This document shows positions 46,997 to 53,922 of a DNA stretch of 64,000 nt, piece after piece. The DNA comes from Streptomyces mirabilis (lineage in GTDB: Bacteria; Actinomycetota; Actinomycetes; Streptomycetales; Streptomycetaceae). The notes beneath the pieces are model-generated. The model saw nothing but the letters and a program-made list of their open reading frames with translations. It made no database searches and was not told the DNA's origin. Both the position numbers and the translations under genes were made by a program. Position 1 is the first letter of the stretch; every line of letters starts with the position of its first letter. The DNA lies in the NCBI RefSeq assembly GCF_018310535.1, contig NZ_CP074102.1, forward strand, positions 2,666,001 through 2,730,000, in the 5' to 3' direction.

Positions 46997-48670
46997 TCAG
47001 ACCTCGTACGGCTGGACGACGATGAAATTGCCGGGCGCGCCGCGGAACTGGAGGTTCACGCTCTCCCCGGTGTCGCCGGGGTAGGCGTTGCGGCGCATCC
47101 GCACCTGGCTGGAGACGATCACCTGGGAGGCCGCGGACCAGGCGACTACGGCGTTGCAGTCGGCGAAGGTCGTCGGCGTCACTGGCAGCACGACGGGAGC
47201 GCCGTGCGTCTTCACGACGATCGTTCCGGTCCCCTGGAACTGCATGGTGAACAGCGCGCCTCCGGGGATGCCGTGCCCCTCGATACGCCGGACCTCGTAC
47301 TGGAGGGACTCGTCGAAGGCGAGCACGCTCTCCGCGGAGACACAGATCGCGTCGCCCTGGAGTTCGATGGGATGCACGTGGGTGGCGTTCTCGGCGAGGA
47401 ACACCTGCCCCTGGCCGGTACAGCGCATGAGCTGCATCTCCTGGCCGGTCGCGTTGCCCACGATCCGCCCGGCGAAGCCGGCCCCCTTGTAGCTGAAGTC
47501 GACCTTGCCCTGGTAGAGCACCATGCTGCCCTGGCGGGCCAGCACGGGCTGGCCGCCGATGCCGAGGTCGACGCGGATGAGCTTCTTGTTCTGCTGGGTC
47601 CACCGCTGACCGGTGGGCGTCTCCTTGTAGGCCCCCAGCGCGGCGGCCACACCGGCACCGCCCTGCGGGGCGCCCTGGGGAACACCGTAGGGGGACGGCG
47701 CGCCGGGCTGACCCGGCGCCTGGCCCGGAACCTGGCCGTACGGCGGCTGCTGCCCGTAGCCCGGAGGCGCCGTCGGAGCCTGCTGCCCGTAGCCGGGGGG
47801 CGCGGGCGGTGCCTGCTGGCCGTAACCGGGCGGCCTGGGAGCGGTCTGACCGGGAGGCTGCTGTCCGTAGCCCGGCGGCGGACCGGGCGGACCGGGCGGC
47901 TGGATGTACGGAGCGGGGCCCGGCGGCGGCACGGTGCCGCCCGGCGGGGTGTGCAGCGGGGCGATGATCGTCGGCGCGGCGTGCACCGAGGGCGCGGCGG
48001 GCTGCGGCGTGAACCCCTGCGCGGCGGGCTGCGGCGCGGGAGCCGGGGCCGGGGCGCCGAACGCGGGGGGTGCGGTGGCCTGGGCGGGCGGCGCGAAGGA
48101 CGGTGCGGCAGTCGCCTGCGGCTCCTGCGCGGCGGGCTGCTCGTCGGCGACCTCACCACCGAAGTTCTTGAGCAGCGCCTCGAGGCCGCCGTCGAAGCCC
48201 TGCCCCACGGCGGCGAACCGCCAGACGTCCTTCAGATAGAAGTCGCCCAGCATCACGGCACGCTCGGTGGAGAACTCCGCGCCACTGAACGAGTAACGGG
48301 CCACCTCCTCGCCGCCCGCGACAACACGGAGGTATCCGGGGGCGATCTGCGACATCTGCCCGGCGCCGTCGATCGTCGCCGTGAACGACAGCTTCTGGAT
48401 CTGCGCCGGGATCCGGTCGAGCGTGACGCGGAAGGACTCCGTGTCACCCGACTGGGTGCCGAGCAGCTGGATGGATTCTTCGGGGGTCTTCGGCTGGTTG
48501 AAGAAGACGAAGTACCGGTCGTCCGAAAGCCTTTCGTCGGCGTCCAGACCGAAGCAGCTGATGTCGAAGGTCAGTCCGGGACCGGTGATCTGCACACCTA
48601 CGTACAGATCCGTGCCCGCGGTGAGGTCACTGATCCTGGCCTTGTGGCCGCGTTGGAATTCCCTGGCCAT
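46997..48670 (-). CDS. TerD-AIM24 fusion protein
   Basis: This 557-residue fusion begins MAREFQRGHKARISDLTAGT. The TerD domain (about residues 1-175) includes DISCFGLDADERLSDDRYFVFFNQ and GDFYLKDVWRFAAVGQGFDG, with the acidic calcium-binding loop type of TerD. A long Pro/Gly/Gln linker (about 180-340) carries four PPGYGQQ repeats, and the C-terminal AIM24 domain (about 345-557) has VLARQGSMVLYQGKVDFSYK and MQLMRCTGQGQVFLAENATH. It is the first gene of a tight three-gene unit. TerD proteins take part in tellurite and stress responses in bacteria; the fusion suggests a membrane- or metal-linked stress complex. Confidence 0.9.
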   Translation of the reverse strand: MAREFQRGHKARISDLTAGTDLYVGVQITGPGLTFDISCFGLDADERLSDDRYFVFFNQPKTPEESIQLLGTQSGDTESFRVTLDRIPAQIQKLSFTATIDGAGQMSQIAPGYLRVVAGGEEVARYSFSGAEFSTERAVMLGDFYLKDVWRFAAVGQGFDGGLEALLKNFGGEVADEQPAAQEPQATAAPSFAPPAQATAPPAFGAPAPAPAPQPAAQGFTPQPAAPSVHAAPTIIAPLHTPPGGTVPPPGPAPYIQPPGPPGPPPGYGQQPPGQTAPRPPGYGQQAPPAPPGYGQQAPTAPPGYGQQPPYGQVPGQAPGQPGAPSPYGVPQGAPQGGAGVAAALGAYKETPTGQRWTQQNKKLIRVDLGIGGQPVLARQGSMVLYQGKVDFSYKGAGFAGRIVGNATGQEMQLMRCTGQGQVFLAENATHVHPIELQGDAICVSAESVLAFDESLQYEVRRIEGHGIPGGALFTMQFQGTGTIVVKTHGAPVVLPVTPTTFADCNAVVAWSAASQVIVSSQVRMRRNAYPGDTGESVNLQFRGAPGNFIVVQPYEV

Positions 48671-48804
48671 GCGTAACGACCGTCCCCCATCCCGAGTGCG
48701 ATTGCGTCGCGTCAGGCTAACGGGAAACTCTGGGAGTGAACGCCGCCGGTACAGACCCGGTACACAATCGCCCCCGGCGGGGACGGTCCGCCGCCGCCCG
48801 CCCG

Positions 48805-49401
48805 CTACTCGTCGCTCGCCACGGGCAGATGGGGCAGCCGTTCGGCCGCGACCACCCCTTCGAGATAGCCGCGGGCGCGTTCCGTACGCGGATACGCCTC
48901 CAGCAGCCGCCAGAAGCGGGGTCCGTGACCGGGCACCAGAAGGTGCGCGAGTTCGTGGACGAGGACGTAGTCGACCACGTACTCGGGCATGCCCTGGAGG
49001 CGGTGCGAAAGACGGATACTGCCCTCGGCCGGGGTACAGGAACCCCAACGCGTGTTCTGATTGGTGACCCAGCGGACCGAGGCGGGGCGGGCCCGGCCGT
49101 CGAAGTACTGCTCCGACAGCCGCGCGGCGCGTTCGGTCAGCTCGGTGTCGCCGAGCACCCGTTTGCTTTCCTGGGCGGCCAGCTTGTCGAGCATGACGGT
49201 GACCCAGCGCTGTTCCTCCGCCTCGGACATACGGGCGGGGATGAGCACGACGGTGCGATCGCCCTCGCGGTACGCGGAGACCGTTCTGCGCCGGCGCGCG
49301 CTCCTGCGAACCTCGATCGCGCTCGCCCCCGAGCCGCTTGGCGGCAGGCTCGTCGTGCTGCGCTGTGGCTTTCCGGCGCGGTGCAGTGGGTCGGCGGGCA
49401 C
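48805..49401 (-). CDS. DUF45/YgjP-like metallopeptidase
   Basis: This 198-residue protein has the zinc motif HELAHLLVPGHGPRFW (HExxH with a downstream His), and NQNTRWGSCTPAEGSIRLSH is characteristic of the family. The N-terminus is basic and Ser/Arg-rich. It lies 135 bp upstream of the TerD-AIM24 gene on the same strand, possibly with its own promoter. Substrates of this family are unknown to me. Confidence 0.88.
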   Translation of the reverse strand: MPADPLHRAGKPQRSTTSLPPSGSGASAIEVRRSARRRRTVSAYREGDRTVVLIPARMSEAEEQRWVTVMLDKLAAQESKRVLGDTELTERAARLSEQYFDGRARPASVRWVTNQNTRWGSCTPAEGSIRLSHRLQGMPEYVVDYVLVHELAHLLVPGHGPRFWRLLEAYPRTERARGYLEGVVAAERLPHLPVASDE

Positions 49402-49618
49402 GCCCCGACGTTACCCGCTGCACATGGGGGAAGTCCCGTCCCCTGGACGGTTCGATGCCGATCCGCACCCCGTGCGCTTGATTTATACGACGAACACCAC
49501 CGCCTGTGGACAACTTTCGGCACGGTTCGGCCGAGCCGGGCATGCTGGCATTCGATCGGCGGGCCCGGGACGGACCGCGCCGACACACGGGGATGCTCTA
49601 CGGGTACGGGGGTCGGTC

Positions 49619-50800
49619 ATGCATCCGATGGTGAAGCCCGCGCTGCGGCGCGGCTGGCGGGATCTCAACACCGTGCAGTTCGGAATGGCGCCCGCGCACG
49701 CGATGGTGCTGGGGCCGGTGGACACGGCGACAGGCAGCTTTCTCGACCTTCTCAACGGAACACGCGGGCTGCCGCTCCTTCGCGACCTGGGACGCGCGAT
49801 GGGCCTGCCCGACGGTCATGTCGACGCACTTGTGGAGCGGCTGGCCCGCTCCGGTCTGCTGGACGACGCGACGGGCGGCGGCCGGGCCGCGGACGCCCTG
49901 CGCGAGAAGAAGGCGGTCCTGGACCGGCTCCGCCCCGACCTCGCGTCCCTGTCCCTCGTCGCCCGCGCGCCGGGCGACGCCATGAAGCAGCTGGCCGCTC
50001 GCCGCTCCCTGCGCGTGCAGGTGCGGGGCGCCGGCCGAGTGGGAGTCGTCCTGGCCTCCCTCCTGGCCGGCGCGGGTGTCGGCCAGGTCGAGGTGCGCGA
50101 CGTCGGCAGCGTCGAACCCTGGGACGTGGCACCGGGCGGGCTGCCACCGGCGTCCATCGGCGAGCGCCGGGAGGAAGCCGCCCGGCGCGCGGTGCGCCGA
50201 GCGGCACCGGATCGACCACCCCGGCCCGCCGCCGAAGGAGAGGAGCTCGGTTTCTCCCTGGTGATCCTCGCGCCCCGGGACGGCCTGGCGGTGCACGCCC
50301 CCGATCCCGCCGTCGCCGAGCCCCTGATCACCTCCGGCACACCCCATCTGTACGCGGGAGTCGTGGAGGGAACGGGTGTTGTCGGCCCCCTGGTGCTGCC
50401 CGGCGACACCGGCTGCGCGGGCTGCCTGGACCAGCAGCGCATCGACCGGGACCCGACCTGGCCACGCCTGATCGCCCAGTGGCGCTCCGGCGCCTCGCAC
50501 CAGGTCCCGCCGTGCGACCTCGCTCTGGCGACCGCCGTCGCCGGACTCGCGGCAGGACACGCCCTCGCCTACCTCGACGGACGGCTGCCCTCCAGCGCCG
50601 GGGCACGCTGGGAGTCCTCCTTTCCGGGCTTCGACTGGCACGCGAAGCCGGTGTGGTCGCATCCCGAATGCCCGTGCGGCGCAGCGGAGAAAAGTAAGAA
50701 GGGGGAGCGCGCCGCCGAGGACGGGCAACCGCACGAGACAATGGCGGGGCAACAGCCGCACGCGGCACGGCTGTCTGGGACTTGGAGGGCGCATGTCTGA
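49619..50800 (+). CDS. ThiF/E1-like protein
   Basis: This 393-residue protein has a C-terminal E1/ThiF-type Rossmann part starting at VQVRGAGRVGVVLASLLAGA and a CxxC pair in LPGDTGCAGCLDQQRIDRDP, resembling leader-binding E1-like proteins. A second Cys pair (HPECPCGA) near residue 350 may complete a zinc site. The N-terminal 100 residues are helical. No peptide-modification genes are nearby, so it is unlikely to be a bacteriocin locus. The last 8 bp overlap the ABC1 kinase gene. Its role is unknown. Confidence 0.75.
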   Translation: MHPMVKPALRRGWRDLNTVQFGMAPAHAMVLGPVDTATGSFLDLLNGTRGLPLLRDLGRAMGLPDGHVDALVERLARSGLLDDATGGGRAADALREKKAVLDRLRPDLASLSLVARAPGDAMKQLAARRSLRVQVRGAGRVGVVLASLLAGAGVGQVEVRDVGSVEPWDVAPGGLPPASIGERREEAARRAVRRAAPDRPPRPAAEGEELGFSLVILAPRDGLAVHAPDPAVAEPLITSGTPHLYAGVVEGTGVVGPLVLPGDTGCAGCLDQQRIDRDPTWPRLIAQWRSGASHQVPPCDLALATAVAGLAAGHALAYLDGRLPSSAGARWESSFPGFDWHAKPVWSHPECPCGAAEKSKKGERAAEDGQPHETMAGQQPHAARLSGTWRAHV

Positions 50801-52187
50801 TCTTCCCCGGAAGGCGGTCACCCGTACTGCCAAACTCGCCGCACTACCGCTCGGCTTCGCCGGGCGAGCGACCTGGGGGCTGGGCAAGAGGATCGGCGGG
50901 AAGTCCGCGGAGATCGTCGGCCGCGAGCTGCAGCAGCGCACGGCGGAGCAGCTCTTCAAGGTTCTCGGCGAGTTGAAGGGGGGTGCCATGAAGTTCGGGC
51001 AGGCGCTGTCCGTCTTCGAGTCGGCGCTGCCCGAGGAGGTCGCGGGACCCTATCGCGCGGCGCTGACGAAGCTCCAGGAAGCGGCGCCACCGATGCCGAC
51101 GCGCACGGTGCACTCCGTTCTGCGGGAGCGCCTCGGCGAGGACTGGTCCGAGCTGTTCCAGAAGTTCGAGGACAAGCCGTCCGCGGCGGCCTCGATCGGC
51201 CAGGTGCACCGGGCGGTGTGGCACGACGGACGCGAGGTCGCCGTCAAGGTGCAGTACCCGGGGGCGGGCGAGGCCTTGCTGTCCGATCTGACCCAGCTCA
51301 GCCGATTCGCCAGGCTCCTGGGTCCCCTGATCCCCGGCATGGACATCAAGCCGCTCATCTCGGAGCTGCGCGACCGGGTGTCCGAGGAGCTCGACTACGC
51401 GCTGGAGGCAGAGGCCCAGGAGACGCATGCCACGGAGTTCGCGGGCGATCCGGACGTGCTCGTCCCGGCGGTGGTCCACCAGTGCGACCAGGTCCTGGTG
51501 ACCGAGTGGATCGACGGGATACCGCTGTCGGAGGTGATCGCCGAGGGCACCCAGGAGCAGCGGGACCGTGCGGGCCAGCTGCTGGCCCGGTTCCTCTTCT
51601 CGGGCCCCGCCCGCACCGGACTGCTGCACGCCGACCCGCACCCGGGCAACTTCCGCCTCCTGCCGGACGAGAAGAGCGGCTGGCGGCTGGGCGTCCTGGA
51701 CTTCGGCACGGTCGACCGTCTTCCCGGCGGTCTGCCCTCGACGATCGGCTACTCCCTCCGGATGACTCTTGAGGGCGAGGCCGAAGCGGTCTACGAGCTG
51801 CTGTGTGAGGAGGGCTTCGTCAAGGAGTCCATAGAGCTCGAACCCGACGCGGTCCTGGACTATCTCCTGCCGATCATCGAACCGGCCCAGGCCGACGAAT
51901 TCACGTTCACCCGCGGCTGGATGCGCAGTCAGGCGGCGCGCATCGCCGACCCCCGCTCCCCCGCACACCAGTTGGGCAGGCTCCTCAACCTGCCACCGTC
52001 GTATCTCCTGATACACCGTGTGACCCTGAGCACCATCGGAGTCCTGTGCCAGCTGGGCGCGACGGTCCGGCTGCGCGACGAACTGGAGGAGTGGCTGCCG
52101 GGTTTCGTACCGGGAGAGGACCCGACGGAGGAGCTGCTGGGCACGGAGGAGCTGCTGGACGAGGAGGGATCAGCGGCCGAAGCATGA
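50793..52187 (+). CDS. ABC1/UbiB-family atypical kinase
   Basis: This 464-residue protein has the UbiB landmarks: the KxGQ motif GGAMKFGQALSVFESALP, the Ala-rich loop SAAASIGQVHRA, VAVKVQYPG with the ATP-lysine, and the HADPHPGNFRLLPD and LDFGTVDRLP metal-site motifs. The family protects or assists quinone synthesis and similar lipid pathways. No C-terminal membrane helices are evident; the end is acidic. The start overlaps the ThiF-like gene. Confidence 0.88.
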   Translation: MSDLPRKAVTRTAKLAALPLGFAGRATWGLGKRIGGKSAEIVGRELQQRTAEQLFKVLGELKGGAMKFGQALSVFESALPEEVAGPYRAALTKLQEAAPPMPTRTVHSVLRERLGEDWSELFQKFEDKPSAAASIGQVHRAVWHDGREVAVKVQYPGAGEALLSDLTQLSRFARLLGPLIPGMDIKPLISELRDRVSEELDYALEAEAQETHATEFAGDPDVLVPAVVHQCDQVLVTEWIDGIPLSEVIAEGTQEQRDRAGQLLARFLFSGPARTGLLHADPHPGNFRLLPDEKSGWRLGVLDFGTVDRLPGGLPSTIGYSLRMTLEGEAEAVYELLCEEGFVKESIELEPDAVLDYLLPIIEPAQADEFTFTRGWMRSQAARIADPRSPAHQLGRLLNLPPSYLLIHRVTLSTIGVLCQLGATVRLRDELEEWLPGFVPGEDPTEELLGTEELLDEEGSAAEA

Positions 52188-52227
52188 CTCGGGCAGCCTT
52201 CGCCCGCCCGGACCGGCCCGGGCGGGC

Positions 52228-52452
52228 CTACCACCAGGCCGAGTCCAGCCGTCCCTCGATCGCCCTGAGGTTGCTGCGGGCACAGTTGTCGCAGAAGTAG
52301 TGGCGGGCGCCGTTCTCCATGGAGCAGGTCCACGTCAGTGGAGGACCGTCGGCCAGGGTGCCGCAGCGGGCGCACACGATGTGCCGGGCCTCGGCCGTGT
52401 CGGGCCGCGGCATGGAGCCGGTGGTGTCACTGTCCCCGGGAAGACTCGTCAC
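52228..52452 (-). CDS. Small zinc-ribbon-like protein
   Basis: This 74-residue protein (GTG at 52452) has CARCGTLADGPPLTWTCSME and then HYFCDNCARSNLRAIEGRLD, giving two CxxC pairs plus an extra Cys and His, typical of a zinc ribbon. An ATG at 52413 would give 61 residues. Neither start has a strong ribosome binding site. Function is unknown; it lies 40 bp after the kinase, on the other strand. Confidence 0.75.
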   Translation of the reverse strand: MTSLPGDSDTTGSMPRPDTAEARHIVCARCGTLADGPPLTWTCSMENGARHYFCDNCARSNLRAIEGRLDSAWW

Positions 52453-52570
52453 TCGGCGACGATAGCGCCGTGGTCGGCGGATCGCCCGGCACAACGCACC
52501 GCGGGGGCCGGTCCGTTCGGACCGACCCCCGCGAGGAGTTGCTTACTGATACTGCCGCGACTGCTTTCGG

Positions 52571-52894
52571 CTAGTGCATGACCGCCATGGCCAGCGCGCG
52601 CCGGGCGCGCATGGAGGCGCGCTCGGCCCGACGCTGCATCCGACGGGCGGAGGCCAGGCGCACGGCCAGGCGTTCCCGCTCGGCTTCGTGCAGTCGCTCG
52701 TGCATATGCGCACGAGCCAGGGCTTCTGGGATGAGTTGCATCTCGCGGGTCCTGTTCTGACGCGAGTCATTCGCGCCGGTGGTGGTGAAGTCTGGGATGG
52801 CGGAGCCTGCGGGCTCGCTGGCGGACGGCTTCATCGGGGCCTGTTTCTTGGGGTCGTGCGTCAGGGGGCGATCGATCGTTCCTACGGTGTTCAT
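52571..52894 (-). CDS. Conserved-looking basic protein coupled to wblC
   Basis: This 107-residue protein has its ATG at 52894 overlapping the wblC stop (ATGA). The first 45 residues are polar. The second half is a long Arg/Ala/Glu-rich amphipathic helix (EALARAHMHERLHEAERERL, then RMQRRAERASMRARRALAMA) that could form a coiled coil. There is no signal or membrane segment, and I do not know a family. The strict overlap means it is made whenever wblC is translated, so it may serve the same antibiotic-response function. Confidence 0.7.
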   Translation of the reverse strand: MNTVGTIDRPLTHDPKKQAPMKPSASEPAGSAIPDFTTTGANDSRQNRTREMQLIPEALARAHMHERLHEAERERLAVRLASARRMQRRAERASMRARRALAMAVMH

Positions 52895-53259
52895 GCCGCA
52901 ACCGGGTTCTTGCGCGGGCGGCCACGCGGCCGCTTGCGGGCCACGACAACACCCTGGACGAAGAGCTCGCCGCCCCAGACACCCCAGGGCTCGCGCCGCT
53001 CCTTGGCGCCGGCGAGGCAGGCCTCGATCAGCGGGCAGGTGCGGCAGAGGGACTTGGCGTACTCGACATCGGCCGGCGACTCGGCGAAGAAGACCTCCGG
53101 GTCGTAGGAGCGGCAGGGGACGGGTACGCCGAGGTTCTCGATGGCGTCGTCGAGCGCGGTGAGCGCAGTGAGCGGGATCAAGGTGGAGTCCTCCGTGAGG
53201 CCGGGCGGGGGGATCGTTTCGGAAGGCGGTACGGACGGGGCGTGCGCTTCGAGTTGCAC
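52891..53259 (-). CDS. wblC: WblC (WhiB7), redox-sensitive translation-stress activator
   Basis: This 122-residue WhiB-family regulator confers intrinsic resistance to ribosome-targeting antibiotics. The four iron-sulphur Cys are at 49, 72, 75 and 81, the GVWGG turn is at 93-97, and the C-terminal AT-hook RKRPRGRPRKN is at about 108-118. The start is GTG at 53259 (VQLEAHAPSV). The C-terminus overlaps the next gene. Upstream is a leader of about 600 nt with a WhiB7-type promoter, a leader ORF and hairpins. In this family WblC binds the housekeeping sigma factor and activates its own promoter. Confidence 0.97.
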   Translation of the reverse strand: MQLEAHAPSVPPSETIPPPGLTEDSTLIPLTALTALDDAIENLGVPVPCRSYDPEVFFAESPADVEYAKSLCRTCPLIEACLAGAKERREPWGVWGGELFVQGVVVARKRPRGRPRKNPVAA

Positions 53260-53353
53260 GGTTGGTCTTCCTCGTCTGGTCGTGCCGGCCGGGTTGGCCG
53301 GTTGGCGGCTGGTACCGGGTTCTTTTCTTGTCCCGAGGCCCCTTCGCTCTGCC

Positions 53354-53369
53354 GTCCCCGGTCGGGGAC
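53354..53369 (-). promoter_or_regulatory. Small hairpin in the wblC leader
   Basis: GTCCCCG and CGGGGAC form a perfect 7-bp stem with a 2-base loop just after the larger attenuator hairpin in the direction of transcription. It may take part in alternative folding. Confidence 0.5.
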
Positions 53370-53376
53370 AAACAGA

Positions 53377-53411
53377 AGGGCCGCGGATCCCGGGTGGGGT
53401 TCCGCGGCCCT
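53377..53411 (-). terminator. Attenuator-like terminator in the wblC leader
   Basis: On the minus strand AGGGCCGCGGA pairs perfectly with TCCGCGGCCCT. It is followed by TCTGTTTGT, a U-rich run that is rare in this GC-rich genome. It lies 24 bp after the leader ORF stop and 118 bp before the wblC start, as needed for translation-dependent attenuation. Confidence 0.8.
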
Positions 53412-53434
53412 GAAGGCGCCGACCTGATCGAAGA

Positions 53435-53758
53435 TCAGGCTGGATCACTCCAGGGTTCAGGCCCACGGAAGGCCCACATCGTGTGGTGCTGCTTCGTCTG
53501 CTTCAGGGATCCGGCACCGGCTGCCGCAAAGGCATAGGCCTGGGCCTCTGCCACTACTGCCGCTTCCAGTGCCTTCATCGGTCGCTCATTGCGCTCACGG
53601 ATGGGAAGAACCGCGAGAGACAGAGGGGAGACCGGCCGGACGGCAGCGATGCCGGACAGACCGGTGCTCAGGTTCGAGACGCCGAGCAGGCACGTGGAGA
53701 CGACCGAGCGATCGGTCATTTTGGCGGTGCTGATGGAGCTGCTGTTGATGCTGATCAC
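53435..53758 (-). CDS. wblC leader ORF (107 codons)
   Basis: The GTG at 53758 follows a strong GAGAGGAGGCG site. The product begins VISINSSSISTAKMTDRSVV and ends HHTMWAFRGPEPWSDPA, with Ser/Thr/Val-rich content and no recognised domain. It is entirely inside the wblC leader, in the same direction, and stops 24 bp before the attenuator hairpin. The size is large for a pure regulatory uORF, so it may be both a product and a sensor of ribosome stalling. whiB7 genes are known to have a leader peptide, but I do not claim this exact sequence is the published one. Confidence 0.65.
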   Translation of the reverse strand: MISINSSSISTAKMTDRSVVSTCLLGVSNLSTGLSGIAAVRPVSPLSLAVLPIRERNERPMKALEAAVVAEAQAYAFAAAGAGSLKQTKQHHTMWAFRGPEPWSDPA

Positions 53759-53869
53759 TGGAATCGCCTCCTCTCGGCGTCTTGGGGGACTGGGGTGAGC
53801 CAGTCCGACGGCTATTAAGTACAGCACGGAACCAGGGCCTCGGAGAAGGCCGCTGCTGCCGTGGTTAAG

Positions 53870-53909
53870 AACCTATGGGGATTGCTGGGGCATGCGCAAA
53901 CTATTTTTT
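53870..53909 (-). promoter_or_regulatory. WhiB7-type autoregulated promoter of wblC
   Basis: On the minus strand there is an AT-rich tract (GAAAAAATAG, around 53902-53910) next to a -35 TTGCGC (53894-53899), an 18-bp spacer, and a -10 TAGGTT (53870-53875). An AT-rich element just upstream of the -35 is the known mark of WhiB7-dependent promoters, so WblC likely activates itself here. It overlaps the end of uvrD2 closely. Confidence 0.8.
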
Positions 53910-53922
53910 CGACGAGTTTGCA

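Noticed and set aside
49619..50800. Bacteriocin or thiazole-peptide biosynthesis locus
   Set aside because: The E1-like protein stands alone with an ABC1 kinase; no precursor peptide, dehydratase or transporter is near.
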